From: Acidimicrobiales bacterium
Lineage (GTDB): Bacteria > Actinomycetota > Acidimicrobiia > Acidimicrobiales > SZUA-35
NCBI GenBank assembly: GCA_041394265.1
Contig: JAWKIO010000005.1
Span: 2,232,001-2,296,000 of the forward strand
Direction: 5' to 3'
Length of the DNA: 64,000 bases
Shown here: one piece after another, positions 7,907-16,618 of the stretch
How the letters are laid out: each line of letters begins with the position of its first letter
How positions within the stretch are numbered: the stretch's first letter is position 1
The notes under the pieces: model-generated
What the model was told of the DNA's origin: nothing
Seen by the model: the letters and a program-made list of their open reading frames with translations, nothing else
Databases searched by the model: none
Translations under genes and position numbers: made by a program

Positions 7907-10223
7907 CGTCTGCACCGACCCCCGACCGGTGAAGACGTCCCTCCTCCACCCGCTGTTCCCGAGTCTCGCATTGCCCGATCCCCGACATCTCTCCGCTCCG
8001 CCGTTGCCGTTCGACCCTCCACTGGTCGCCGTCGACGAGCTCGGCCCGCTGATCGACCTGACGGGCGACCAGACCCCGGATTCGTCGATCCAGGGTGTTG
8101 CCATCTCCGCGGTCAACCCGCAGACCGGCGACGGGCACATCCTCTATGCGAGCGAGAATCTGTTGGATCTCCTGGGCTACCAGGCCGCAGAGCTGCTGGG
8201 TGCGAGCCCAGGTGTCCTGTTCGCCGAAAGCACTCCCGGCGAGCAACTCGACGCCATTGCCGAATTGGTCGAGGCCGGCAAGCAGGCGGTGGTGAACCTC
8301 CAACTGTCACGCGCCGAAGGCACCGACATCTGGGTACGTGGCTCGTTCCTCCGTCTGCCGTCGATGACCTCGGAATGGCCCTACTACCTGTCGATCTTCC
8401 GGGAGCCGACCGCCCGGGTGGCTCAGGAACAGCTGCTCGCCGACTCCGCCGAGATCCTCGATGCCCTGGTCGGTGGCCACGATGTGGCCGATCTGTTGCA
8501 CCGCGCCGCCGAGCGCATCGACCGTCACATCAGCGGTGGCACCTGCTGGATTGCGCTCGCCGATCAGCTCGGAGGACTCGAGCCGGTCATCACGGGGTCC
8601 CATGATCTCGAGCTGGTCCATCGGGTTCTCGAGTCGGTCATCGACAACACCAAGCTCAGCACCGAGCTGTTCGTCCGCGTCGCCGACCTCGACGACACGC
8701 TGGCCGCTGCGCTTCGTGAGCAGCACATCGATGCGCTGTGGTTCCAACCGCTGTGGGGTCCCAACGGCCAGCGCCGTGGTGCCATGGTGATCGCCCACAT
8801 GTCGCGTCTGCGGCCCACCGACGACGAGGCGATGGCGCTCGGCCATCTCACCCGGCTCGTGAGCCTGGCGGTCGAGCGCAGCGTGGCCGAAGCGCACCTC
8901 GCGCACAAGGTGCTGCACGACCGGCTCACCATGCTGCCCAACCGCATGCTGATCTCCGACCGTCTCGACCAGGCGGTGGCCCGCCTCGGACGCGAGCGGG
9001 CCCGACTCGCGGTACTGCTCGTCGACGTCGACCGGTTCAAGCTGATCAACGACGCCTGGGGGCCCGAAGTCGGCGACGAGGTCCTCATCGAAGTGTCGCG
9101 CCGGCTGCGTCAGTCTGTGCGACTCGGCGACACGGTCGGACGCATCAGCGGCGACCAGTTCATGGTCCTCTGCGTTGCCCTGACCTCGGACTCCGATGTG
9201 CAGGCCATGGCCGAGCGGATCGTCGATGGCATCGGACGGCCATTCCAGATCGGCGACGCCGAACTCCGGATCACCGCATCGGTCGGTGTGGTGCTGGTCG
9301 AGGAACCGGGCCAGTCGCCCAACGTGATCATCTCCTACGCCGAGTCGGCCCTCGCCCAGGCCGTCGCCGACGGTCGGTCCCGCTATGCGATCTACCAGAA
9401 GGGCACGACCAATCCGGTGCTCGTGCGCCTCGAGGTCGAGAAGGCGCTCGAGGTCGCGCTCACCGAGAACGAGCTGGTGGTGCACTACCAACCGTTGGTC
9501 GACATCGCCTCGGGGCGCATGGTCGGTGCCGAGGCCCTGCTGCGGTGGGACCGGCCGGGGAAGGGCCTCCTGCCGCCGTCGGAGTTCATCGAGATCGCCG
9601 AGGACTCCGGACTCATCGTTCCCGTCGGAGCGTGGGTCATCAACGAGGTGTGTCGCCAGATCGCTCGCTGGCCCGTTTCACCCGAGGGTGCCAAGCCCGT
9701 CATCTCGGTCAACCTGTCGGCACGGCAGCTGTCCGACGCCAACCTCATCTCCGTCGTCATCGGCGCGCTGGAACGGCACCACGTGTCGACGGCCCACCTT
9801 GGCTTCGAGGTCACCGAATCGATGCGGGTCGAAGACGTCGAAGGAGCGTCCGCGACTCTCAATGAGCTCGCCATTCTCGGGTGCAAGCTCTCGATCGACG
9901 ACTTCGGCATCGGCTACGCCACCCTCGACTACCTGCGCCGGTTCTCGATGGCCGACACCATCAAGATCGACCGCTCGTTCGTGAGCGGTCTCGGCATCTC
10001 TCGTGAAGACTCGGCCATCGTGTCGACCTCCACCCAGCTCGCCGCCCAGCTCGGCCTGTCGGTGGTCGCCGAAGGCGTCGAGACCTACGACCAGTTCGCC
10101 GAACTGGCCAAGCTCGGGGTCGACGTCGCCCAGGGGTACCTGCTGAGCCCCCCGGTGCCGCTCGAGCGGGCAATCCAGCTGTGGGCCCAGGGTGAGCTGA
10201 TCACTCCGTTCACCGACGAGTGA
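7899..10223 (+). CDS. PAS-GAF-GGDEF-EAL cyclic-di-GMP protein
   Basis: 774 residues, no clear membrane segments. A PAS-like domain lies at about 60-170 (HILYASENLLDLLGYQAAEL), a GAF-like domain at about 180-330, GGDEF at about 335-505 and EAL at about 515-770. The cyclase signature is degraded: SGDQF in place of GGDEF (about 417-421), so cyclase activity is doubtful and the domain may only bind GTP. The phosphodiesterase motifs look intact: EALLRW, NLSARQL, EVTES, DDFGIGYATLDYL, KIDRSFV, VVAEGVE. The likely role is c-di-GMP hydrolysis controlled by PAS/GAF input. ATG 7899 is used; the preceding TTG is also in frame. The CAAX protease gene overlaps its stop by 4 bp. Confidence 0.9.
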   Translation: MTNVCTDPRPVKTSLLHPLFPSLALPDPRHLSAPPLPFDPPLVAVDELGPLIDLTGDQTPDSSIQGVAISAVNPQTGDGHILYASENLLDLLGYQAAELLGASPGVLFAESTPGEQLDAIAELVEAGKQAVVNLQLSRAEGTDIWVRGSFLRLPSMTSEWPYYLSIFREPTARVAQEQLLADSAEILDALVGGHDVADLLHRAAERIDRHISGGTCWIALADQLGGLEPVITGSHDLELVHRVLESVIDNTKLSTELFVRVADLDDTLAAALREQHIDALWFQPLWGPNGQRRGAMVIAHMSRLRPTDDEAMALGHLTRLVSLAVERSVAEAHLAHKVLHDRLTMLPNRMLISDRLDQAVARLGRERARLAVLLVDVDRFKLINDAWGPEVGDEVLIEVSRRLRQSVRLGDTVGRISGDQFMVLCVALTSDSDVQAMAERIVDGIGRPFQIGDAELRITASVGVVLVEEPGQSPNVIISYAESALAQAVADGRSRYAIYQKGTTNPVLVRLEVEKALEVALTENELVVHYQPLVDIASGRMVGAEALLRWDRPGKGLLPPSEFIEIAEDSGLIVPVGAWVINEVCRQIARWPVSPEGAKPVISVNLSARQLSDANLISVVIGALERHHVSTAHLGFEVTESMRVEDVEGASATLNELAILGCKLSIDDFGIGYATLDYLRRFSMADTIKIDRSFVSGLGISREDSAIVSTSTQLAAQLGLSVVAEGVETYDQFAELAKLGVDVAQGYLLSPPVPLERAIQLWAQGELITPFTDE

Positions 10224-11158
10224 CCAAACCGCCGGTCCCGCCCCCACACGACGGTCGCTTCGGCCCGCCCTCTCACGACGGTCCCTTCGGCCCGCCACCA
10301 CTCGGGCCGCCGTCGTTCGAGCAGGCCCAGCCAACCGGTGCCGTACCGGCGATGCCTCCGCCCACCGGTGCGCCCTGGGGTTCGCCGCCACCGCCGCCCG
10401 GCGCCTTCGGCCCGCCGCCCTCGAGACAGCGTCCGTGGTGGGGACTCGGCGACGTCCTGCTTGCGCTACCCGTCATCATCCTGACGACCATCGTCGCCAC
10501 GGTGGTCTGGGCAATCGTCGCAGCGATCAGCGGCACGCTCGACCTCGGTGGTCTCGCGTCGGGCGATGACACCGAGCTCCCGGCCTCGCTGTTCGCCGCC
10601 TCGCTCGTCGGACAACAGCTCGGGCAGGGGGTGTGGCCGTGGATCGTGTCCAAGTGGAAGGGCCGCGGGATGCGACTCGACTGGGGCTGGGCGTTCGAGT
10701 GGCGTGACCTGTGGATCGGACCCCTGACCGGGTTGGCGGCGCTCGTGCTCGCTGTCGTCGTCGGGGCGCTGGCCTCGACCCTGGTCGGTGGCGACGAGGT
10801 GTCCAACACGTCGTTCCTCGACGACGCCGAGGGCACCCTTTCCTACTGGGTACTCATCGCCGGAGTGGCCATCGGCGCACCGCTCACCGAAGAGCTGTTG
10901 TTTCGCGGTCTGATCCTACGAGCGCTCGAGAAACGAGCCGGATCGGTCGTCGCGATCATCGGGTCGACCATCGCCTTCACGTTGCCGCACTACATCTCGG
11001 CCAGCCCGGCCGAGCTCGTGGTGCTCCTCGCGTCGATCGGCAGTGTCGGGCTGGTGTTCGCCATCGTCGCGGTTCGGACCCGACGGCTCGCGCCGGTCAT
11101 CATCGCCCACGTGTTGTTCAACGGGCTCACCGTCGTGCAGCTGCTGCTGGGCAGCTGA
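10220..11158 (+). CDS. CPBP (CAAX/Abi-type) intramembrane metalloprotease
   Basis: 312 residues, GTG start overlapping the previous stop (GTGA). The first 70 residues are cytosolic, Pro/Gly-rich, low complexity (repeats of FGPP). About seven TM helices follow. The three CPBP motifs are present: TEELLFRG (EExxxR), FTLPHY (FxxxH) and IAHVLFNGL (HxxxN), which coordinate the catalytic metal. Such proteases cleave membrane-bound peptides or prenylated substrates; the actual substrate is unknown. Coupling to a c-di-GMP phosphodiesterase gene suggests co-expression but not a defined pathway. Confidence 0.88.
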   Translation: MTKPPVPPPHDGRFGPPSHDGPFGPPPLGPPSFEQAQPTGAVPAMPPPTGAPWGSPPPPPGAFGPPPSRQRPWWGLGDVLLALPVIILTTIVATVVWAIVAAISGTLDLGGLASGDDTELPASLFAASLVGQQLGQGVWPWIVSKWKGRGMRLDWGWAFEWRDLWIGPLTGLAALVLAVVVGALASTLVGGDEVSNTSFLDDAEGTLSYWVLIAGVAIGAPLTEELLFRGLILRALEKRAGSVVAIIGSTIAFTLPHYISASPAELVVLLASIGSVGLVFAIVAVRTRRLAPVIIAHVLFNGLTVVQLLLGS

Positions 11159-11177
11159 CGACGTCGGCCGGCGAGTC

Positions 11178-11753
11178 TCAGTCGGTTCCCGGCCAGCTGG
11201 GCACACCGTTGTCGAGCTGCACGCCCATGGTGTTGAGGAATCCCGACACCAGGCGGTAGAAGCCGGCGACGATGACCAGCTCGACCTTCTCGGCGTCGCT
11301 CCATCGGCCAAGCCGAGCCCAGGTGTCGTCGGAGACGACATCGTCACGGCACAGATCGTCGGCCAGATCGATGAGGGCTCGATCGTCGTCGCTCCAGTCG
11401 CGGCTGCCGCCGGCGATGGCGGCGATCTCGTCGTCGGTCAGTCCCGTCTGCTTGCCGATCAGGGTGTGCTGACCGAACTCGTAGACCGCCTGAGCGTTCC
11501 AGCCGACCCGAAGGATCACGATCTCCCGCTCACGGGCCGGGATCAGTCCCTTGTTGAGCAGGAAGCCACCGAGGAGATTGAACCGCTTCAACAGCTTGGG
11601 GTGGTGGGCCAGCGTGCCGAAGATGTTGAGCGGGGTGCCGTCGACGGTGAGCGCGTTGGCGAGGATCTCGGCGACCTCGGCGTCGAACTCGGCCACCGGG
11701 GCAACGCGGGGCTCGCTGGGTCGAGGGGCGGGGGCGGAGGGATCGGTGGACAT
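11178..11753 (-). CDS. Carboxymuconolactone decarboxylase-family protein
   Basis: A 191-residue all-helical protein of the CMD/AhpD-like fold. The diagnostic stretch is REREIVILRVGWNAQAVYEFGQH (about residues 74-96). The CxxC pair of AhpD-type peroxidases is absent (AQAV in that place), so it is not an obvious alkylhydroperoxidase; the His in FGQH is kept. A Pro-rich N-terminus (PSAPAPRPSEPR) precedes the fold. ATG 11753 is chosen over upstream codons because upstream sequence is Arg-rich and non-conserved. It is downstream of the thioesterase gene on the same strand (53 bp gap). Substrate unknown. Confidence 0.8.
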   Translation of the reverse strand: MSTDPSAPAPRPSEPRVAPVAEFDAEVAEILANALTVDGTPLNIFGTLAHHPKLLKRFNLLGGFLLNKGLIPAREREIVILRVGWNAQAVYEFGQHTLIGKQTGLTDDEIAAIAGGSRDWSDDDRALIDLADDLCRDDVVSDDTWARLGRWSDAEKVELVIVAGFYRLVSGFLNTMGVQLDNGVPSWPGTD

Positions 11754-11806
11754 CGGCAGATCCTGTGGTGAGGTGGCTCGGACGATGGCGAGTCTGTTGC
11801 GTCGGA

Positions 11807-12625
11807 TCAGACTTGGCGAATCCGGCGGAGAAGTCCCTCTTGGGCGACCGTGGCGATGAGTACCCCGTCGGCGCTGTGCACGGTGCCATGGGCCACGCCC
11901 CGTGACCCCTGGAGTGACTGCAACCGCATGTCGTAGAGCTGCCATTCGTCGGCCCGGGATTCCCGGTGGATCCAGACCGAATGGTCGAGACTCGCCCCCA
12001 TGTGCGTGCCCTCGCCGTACCCCTGCGCCTCGGTGTTGCCGCTCCAGACGGCGTCCATCGGGATGTGGTCGCTGGCGTAGACCATGGCGGCCGTGTGTAC
12101 CCACGGGTCGTCGGGCAGTCGGTCGGGAAGGGCGTTGCGGATCCAGGCGATGGCCCGCCCGGGCTCGGTGCCGGGCACGGTGCGGACGTCGGAGATGTCG
12201 TCCCACTCCTCGTGGATGCACTCGTCGGGCGGGGGCACCGCGAGGTCGGCGACAGCTCGCGAGAACTCGACATCGGGTTCGTCACGATGGAACGAGCACG
12301 AAAGGTTGAAGATCGCGCCGCCCGGTTGGCGAGCGACGACCCGGCGGGTCGTGAATGATCGGCCGTCTCGGATGAGGTCGACGTCGAACACGATCGGCAC
12401 GGTCTCGTCGCCGGCGCGGATGAAGTAGCCGTGGAGACTGTGGACCTTGTGGTCGTCGGGGACCGTGGAGCGGGCGGCGGTGAGCGCCTGCGCGACGACT
12501 TGGCCGCCGTAGACCCGCTCTCGTCCCCGGGCAGCACTGCGACCGAGGAAGAGCCCCGCCGCGAGCTGTTCGAGTTCGAGGAGCTCGACCAGGTTCGTCG
12601 GCGGGGCCGATCGTTCGACCGTCAA
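11807..12625 (-). CDS. tesB: Acyl-CoA thioesterase II
   Basis: A 272-residue double hot-dog thioesterase that hydrolyses acyl-CoA to free acid and CoA. Motifs include RVYGGQVVAQAL (38-49), HSLHGYFIRAGD (62-73), SFTTRRVVARQPGGAIFNLSCSF and, in the second hot-dog, SLDHSVWIH and HGTVHSADGVLIATVAQEGLLR, the classic TesB C-terminus. The start is TTG at 12625: GGAG lies 8 nt upstream and no ATG/GTG fits. It follows the methylmalonyl-CoA epimerase gene by 3 bp, so both are one transcript with possible translational coupling. Confidence 0.9.
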   Translation of the reverse strand: MTVERSAPPTNLVELLELEQLAAGLFLGRSAARGRERVYGGQVVAQALTAARSTVPDDHKVHSLHGYFIRAGDETVPIVFDVDLIRDGRSFTTRRVVARQPGGAIFNLSCSFHRDEPDVEFSRAVADLAVPPPDECIHEEWDDISDVRTVPGTEPGRAIAWIRNALPDRLPDDPWVHTAAMVYASDHIPMDAVWSGNTEAQGYGEGTHMGASLDHSVWIHRESRADEWQLYDMRLQSLQGSRGVAHGTVHSADGVLIATVAQEGLLRRIRQV

Positions 12626-12628
12626 GGA

Positions 12629-13030
12629 TTACTCCTGGACGAGTTCGATCAGTGTCCCGAAGCTGCCCTTCGGATGCACGAAGGCAACGGTGGTGCCACG
12701 CGAACCCGGTCGGGGCGCCTGATCGATCGCCTTCGCTCCGGCCGCGACCATCTGGTCGAGCGCTTCCTGGCAGTTCTCGACCCGATAGCCAACATGGTGG
12801 AGTCCCTCGCCTCGCTTCTCGATCGAGATGGCGATGGGGGAATCGGGTCGGGTGGCGGCGGTCAGCTGGATGTAGGACTCGCCCACCTTCACCAGCGCCT
12901 CCTCGACACCGTCGCTCTCGACGATCTCGCGATGATGGACTTCGGCCCCGAAGGCCTCCTGGTAGTAGGCGATTGCGGCCTCGAGGTCGCGCACGGCGAT
13001 GGCGATGTGGTCGATGGCGGTGAGTTGCAT
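12629..13030 (-). CDS. mce: Methylmalonyl-CoA epimerase
   Basis: 133 residues, two glyoxalase/VOC modules. It interconverts (2R)- and (2S)-methylmalonyl-CoA (and in some organisms ethylmalonyl-CoA). Metal ligands are visible: His8 (IDHIAIAV), the mid His (GLHHVGYRV) and the late Glu (GTLIELVQ). Length and the start LTAIDHIAIAVRDLEAAIAYY match the family closely. It lies between crotonyl-CoA carboxylase/reductase (upstream, 63 bp) and thioesterase II (downstream, 3 bp), which supports a role in C4-C5 dicarboxyl-CoA metabolism. Confidence 0.9.
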   Translation of the reverse strand: MQLTAIDHIAIAVRDLEAAIAYYQEAFGAEVHHREIVESDGVEEALVKVGESYIQLTAATRPDSPIAISIEKRGEGLHHVGYRVENCQEALDQMVAAGAKAIDQAPRPGSRGTTVAFVHPKGSFGTLIELVQE

Positions 13031-13093
13031 GGGATGCTCCCTGGTCGTTCGTTGCTCTGATCCGGTCGCCGGGGCAGGCCGGCGACCAGGCGA

Positions 13094-14443
13094 CTACTTC
13101 AGTGAATCGGCGTGGCGGCGGAACATGGTGATCTTGTCCTCGCCAATGCGCTCACGCTTGGCCTGGTCGGTGATGCCCTGGCCCTCACCCGACGCCAGGC
13201 AGAGCACGCCGAGCTTGCCCTCGTGCTGGTTGTGATGCACCTGGTAGGCCGCATCGCCGACGTGATCGAGATCGTGGACCGCCGACAGGATGGGCTGGAT
13301 TGCGCCCCGGTCGATCAGCTTGTTCATCTCCCACGCCTCGGCGTAGTTGGCGAAGTGGCTCGACACGATCCGCTTCAGCTTCATCCAGAGGTGGCGGTTG
13401 TCGTATTCGATCATGTAGCCCGAGGTGGCGGCGCAGGTGACCACGGTGCCGCCACGCTTGGTCGCGAACACCGACGCACCCATGGTCTGGCGCCCCGGGT
13501 GTTCGAACACGATGTCGGGATCATCGCCGACGAGTTCACGGATGCGCTTGCCGAAGCGGCGCCACTCGCTCTCGTCCTGGGTGTGCGGGTCGGACCAGAA
13601 CTGGTAGTTCTCGGCCCGTCGATCGATGACGGCCTCACAACCCATCTGGTTGAGGAGTTCGGCCTTGTCGGGAGAGGACACGACGCCGATCGGGTAGCCG
13701 CCACCGTTGAGGACCAACTGGATGGCGTAGCCGCCGAGACCACCGGTGGCACCCCAAACGAGCACGGTGTCGCCCTGCTTCATGCCGGCAGCGTTGGTGG
13801 ACACGAGCATGCGGTAACTCGTGGCGGCGCAGAGCGCGTTGACCGCCGACTCCTCCCACGTGAGGTGCGCCGGCTTCGGCATGAGCTGGTTGGCCTTCAC
13901 GACCGTGAGATCGGCCAGGCCGCCGAAGTTGGTCTCGAATCCCCAGATGCGCTGGTTGGCGGCGTGCATCGAGTCGCGGTGGGCGTCGGGGTCTTGGTCG
14001 TCGACGTAGTTGCAGTGGATCGTGACCTTGTCGCCCACCTTCCAGTTGCGGACGGCCGACCCGGTGCGCAGGACCACGCCGGAGCCATCGGAGCCAATCA
14101 CGTGGTGATCGAGGGCGTGGCGTGCGCCCCACTGGCTCTCTCGGCCGAGACGGTCGAGGAAGCCGAAGGTGGGCAGCGGCTCGAAGATCGAGGTCCAGAC
14201 CGTGTTGAAATTGATCGAGCTCGCCATCACGGCGACATAGACCTCGTCGGGGGCCAGCTCCGGCGTCGGCACCTCGCCGACGTGGATCGATTGGCGGGGA
14301 TCTTTGTCGTTGGACTCCATGCCCTCGAACATCGCAGCGTCGCTGCGTTGGACGTAGGCGGCCCGATAGCTCTCGGGGATCGGAAGTGCGGCAAGCTCTT
14401 CGGGGCTGGCGTCGTTCTCTATGGCTTCACGGAAGTCATGCAT
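13094..14443 (-). CDS. ccr: Crotonyl-CoA carboxylase/reductase
   Basis: A 449-residue MDR-family enzyme that reductively carboxylates crotonyl-CoA with CO2 and NADPH to ethylmalonyl-CoA. It is much longer than ordinary quinone reductases and has the family landmarks: MASSINFNTVWTSIFEP, HVIGSDGSGVV, the NADPH loop WGATGGLGGYAIQL, HPGRQTMGASVFATKRGGTVVTCAATSG and the C-terminal HHNQHEGKLGVLCLA. This is the key step of the ethylmalonyl-CoA pathway and also supplies polyketide extender units. Start ATG 14443 gives the typical N-terminus (about 447 aa). Epimerase and thiolase genes nearby fit the pathway. Confidence 0.95.
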   Translation of the reverse strand: MHDFREAIENDASPEELAALPIPESYRAAYVQRSDAAMFEGMESNDKDPRQSIHVGEVPTPELAPDEVYVAVMASSINFNTVWTSIFEPLPTFGFLDRLGRESQWGARHALDHHVIGSDGSGVVLRTGSAVRNWKVGDKVTIHCNYVDDQDPDAHRDSMHAANQRIWGFETNFGGLADLTVVKANQLMPKPAHLTWEESAVNALCAATSYRMLVSTNAAGMKQGDTVLVWGATGGLGGYAIQLVLNGGGYPIGVVSSPDKAELLNQMGCEAVIDRRAENYQFWSDPHTQDESEWRRFGKRIRELVGDDPDIVFEHPGRQTMGASVFATKRGGTVVTCAATSGYMIEYDNRHLWMKLKRIVSSHFANYAEAWEMNKLIDRGAIQPILSAVHDLDHVGDAAYQVHHNQHEGKLGVLCLASGEGQGITDQAKRERIGEDKITMFRRHADSLK

Positions 14444-14548
14444 CGGGGAACGGTACCGGCAGACGGCTTGCGCGCTCAAAGTGGCGGCACGCTGTTGGGT
14501 AAAACTGCTTCCGAAAGTCTCACAGAAAAACGGCTGCTGCCGATCCAA

Positions 14549-14566
14549 TAGTCTGAGCGAGGAGGA
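14549..14566 (+). promoter_or_regulatory. -10 element and Shine-Dalgarno for DivIVA-like gene
   Basis: TAGTCT (14549-14554) fits a -10. GAGGAGGA (14559-14566) is a strong Shine-Dalgarno 8 nt before GTG 14575, so the leader would be only about 14 nt. The 131-bp divergent space also must hold the ccr promoter, which I could not place. Confidence 0.45.
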
Positions 14567-14574
14567 ATCCGTCC

Positions 14575-16500
14575 GTGGTTTTGCGTCCCGAAGACATCGA
14601 ACAACGTGAGTTCGGCTCCGCATTGCGCGGGTTCGACAAAGCCGAGGTGCGAGCGTTCCTGCGCCGTGTCGCCGGCGAAGTCCGATACCTCGAGGCCGAG
14701 GTCGACGCCGCACGCGGTGGCGCACCTGCCACCGAGCGGCCGTCGAGCGACCTCGAGCTGCCCCGTGTCGACACCCGCCCGGCCCCGCCCACGCTCGCTC
14801 CGCGAATCGACGACCTCCCTGCTCGTGATCTGCCCGACCTCGGGGCTCCTGGCACCCGCCTTCCCGAGCCCGTCGCCACGCCGCCGGCGGCGTTGAGCGG
14901 CTCGTCGCCCGAGATCGAGGCCGACCGCTTCGGTGTGCTGGGCGATCGCATCGCCAACTTGTTGCGTGACGCCCAGGAGACCGCCGAACAGGTGCGGAAC
15001 CAGGCGAACGCCGACGCTGCCCAGACTCGCGCCGAGGCGATGGCCGCCAGCGACGAGATCCGCTCGAGTGCCGACGACTACGCCACGCAGACTCGCAGCG
15101 AAGCAGCAGCCGCCGCCGATGAACTCCGCACCTCTGCCGAGAGCTACTCGATCGAGGTCCGCGCCGCCGCCGACACCGACGCCGCCTCCATGCGTGCTGC
15201 CGCCGAGGAGGCGCTGGCCAATGCGCAGGCCGAAGCCGCCGAGATCCGCGAGCACGCCCTGGCCGACGCCACCGAGCTCCGCACCCGGGCCGCCGCCGAA
15301 CTCGACGCTGCTCGCGCCGAGGCCGGGCAGACCATCAGCCAGGCCGAAACCGAAGCCGTCACCCTCCGCCAGCAGGCGATCGACGACGGCGTTGCGAGCC
15401 TCAGCTCCCGTGAGCAGGCCGTCACCGAATCCGAAGCCCAGGTTGCCGCCGAGCGAGAGCAGGCGCTCGCCGAACTCTCTGACGCTCGTGCGCAAGTCTC
15501 GACCCTGTTGCAGGAAGCTCGGGCCCAGTCGGAGTTCATCCGCCAGGAGTCCGAAGAGATCATTCGCACCAAGGTGCGAGCCAACATGGAGCAGGCGCAG
15601 CGTCGCATCGACATGCTGCGAACCACCGAGACCGCCTCGAAGGACCGCATCGCTGCCGCTCGCAAGGAGCTCGAGAGTGCACTTGCTCGGCTCGACGCCG
15701 AGCCGGTCCCCGGCCTCCCCGCCGGGACCGAAGACCTGGTGCTCGAAGAAGCACAGCAGGTGGCGCTCGGTCAGGTCGGCCACGAGGCGGCTGCCGCCGA
15801 GCCTGCCGCTGGTGGCGACGAGTTCGCCGATGCGAACATCATCGAGGCCGGTCTTGTCGAGTCGTCGTTCGAAGCCGGATCATTCGAGGCCGAGTCATTC
15901 GAGTCGTCCGCCTACGAAGCTGCCGGCTATGACGAGATCGACCCCGACGCTGTCGATGCCGCTTCCGCTGCCGCCGACGCCTTTGAAGCAGCGGCCGCTG
16001 CCGACGATGGCGGCATGACCGCCGAAGCCGTGATCGAGTCGCTCGGTGAGGCTCCCGCCGACACCGACGCCGATGCTCCGGGCATGGTGGACCTGCCGGC
16101 TCCCGAGGCGATCACGCCGCCGCCTCCTCCCCCCGGTTTCGGTCCGTCCGAGCACGGTGGCAACTTCTTCACCCGCAGTGAAGGTGCGATTCCGCCCCCG
16201 CCCCCTCCTCCGGGCTTCGACGCCCCCGTCGGTATCGACGCCCCCGTCTTCGACACCGGCTCGAACGACCCCGGTGCCGTGATCGATCCGCTCGAGGGTT
16301 TGATCCCCGACGAGAACGAAGGCGCTCCGACGCTCGAGTACGCCGTCGAGGCGGGCGGTGACTCGCTTGACGCCGCCGATTCCGGGTCGTCCGATGCCCT
16401 CGCCGACATCGACACCCCGGAGAACGAGGACGCACTGGCCAAGCTTGTGCGTGAAGCGATGCAGCGGGCCGTCGACAGCGCTCGAGGCAACCAGAACTGA
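14575..16500 (+). CDS. DivIVA-domain coiled-coil protein with proline-rich C-terminus
   Basis: 641 residues. The first 50 (LRPEDIEQREFGSALRGFDKAEVRAFLRRVAGEVRYLE) are a DivIVA domain, which senses membrane curvature and marks poles or septa. Residues about 115-370 are a continuous Ala/Glu/Arg-rich coiled coil with heptad repeats. The tail (about 380-620) is acidic, Ala-rich, and has two near-identical PPPPPPGF blocks (about 517-553), possible binding sites for a partner. It is more than twice the length of Wag31-type DivIVA, so it could be a second scaffold rather than the essential one. It starts at GTG with a strong Shine-Dalgarno, and a strong hairpin follows the stop. Confidence 0.85.
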   Translation: MVLRPEDIEQREFGSALRGFDKAEVRAFLRRVAGEVRYLEAEVDAARGGAPATERPSSDLELPRVDTRPAPPTLAPRIDDLPARDLPDLGAPGTRLPEPVATPPAALSGSSPEIEADRFGVLGDRIANLLRDAQETAEQVRNQANADAAQTRAEAMAASDEIRSSADDYATQTRSEAAAAADELRTSAESYSIEVRAAADTDAASMRAAAEEALANAQAEAAEIREHALADATELRTRAAAELDAARAEAGQTISQAETEAVTLRQQAIDDGVASLSSREQAVTESEAQVAAEREQALAELSDARAQVSTLLQEARAQSEFIRQESEEIIRTKVRANMEQAQRRIDMLRTTETASKDRIAAARKELESALARLDAEPVPGLPAGTEDLVLEEAQQVALGQVGHEAAAAEPAAGGDEFADANIIEAGLVESSFEAGSFEAESFESSAYEAAGYDEIDPDAVDAASAAADAFEAAAAADDGGMTAEAVIESLGEAPADTDADAPGMVDLPAPEAITPPPPPPGFGPSEHGGNFFTRSEGAIPPPPPPPGFDAPVGIDAPVFDTGSNDPGAVIDPLEGLIPDENEGAPTLEYAVEAGGDSLDAADSGSSDALADIDTPENEDALAKLVREAMQRAVDSARGNQN

Positions 16501-16508
16501 CCACGCAT

Positions 16509-16550
16509 CGACGATGCCCCCGACCGTTGCGGCGGTCGGGGGCATCGTCG
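16509..16550 (+). terminator. Strong 18-bp hairpin after DivIVA-like gene
   Basis: A perfect 18-bp stem (16509-16526 with 16533-16550) and 6-nt loop TTGCGG begins 8 bp after the stop. There is no run of T after it, as is common for terminators in high-GC actinobacteria. It insulates the DivIVA-like gene from the thiolase gene. Confidence 0.8.
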
Positions 16551-16581
16551 CGTTCTCCGTCGCGGTGTGCAGCCGCGTGGC

Positions 16582-16613
16582 TAGTGTCGTTCCGACACTC
16601 GTTCGAGGAGGAC
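16582..16613 (+). promoter_or_regulatory. Promoter -10 and Shine-Dalgarno of thiolase gene
   Basis: TAGTGT (16582-16587) is a likely -10. GAGGAGGA (16606-16613) is the Shine-Dalgarno, 5 nt before ATG 16619. It lies directly after the terminator hairpin, so the thiolase has its own promoter. Confidence 0.5.
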
Positions 16614-16618
16614 AACGC

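Noticed and set aside
13094..14443. ccr as part of a polyketide cluster
   Set aside because: No polyketide synthase, acyltransferase or carrier protein in the window; neighbours point to central acyl-CoA metabolism.
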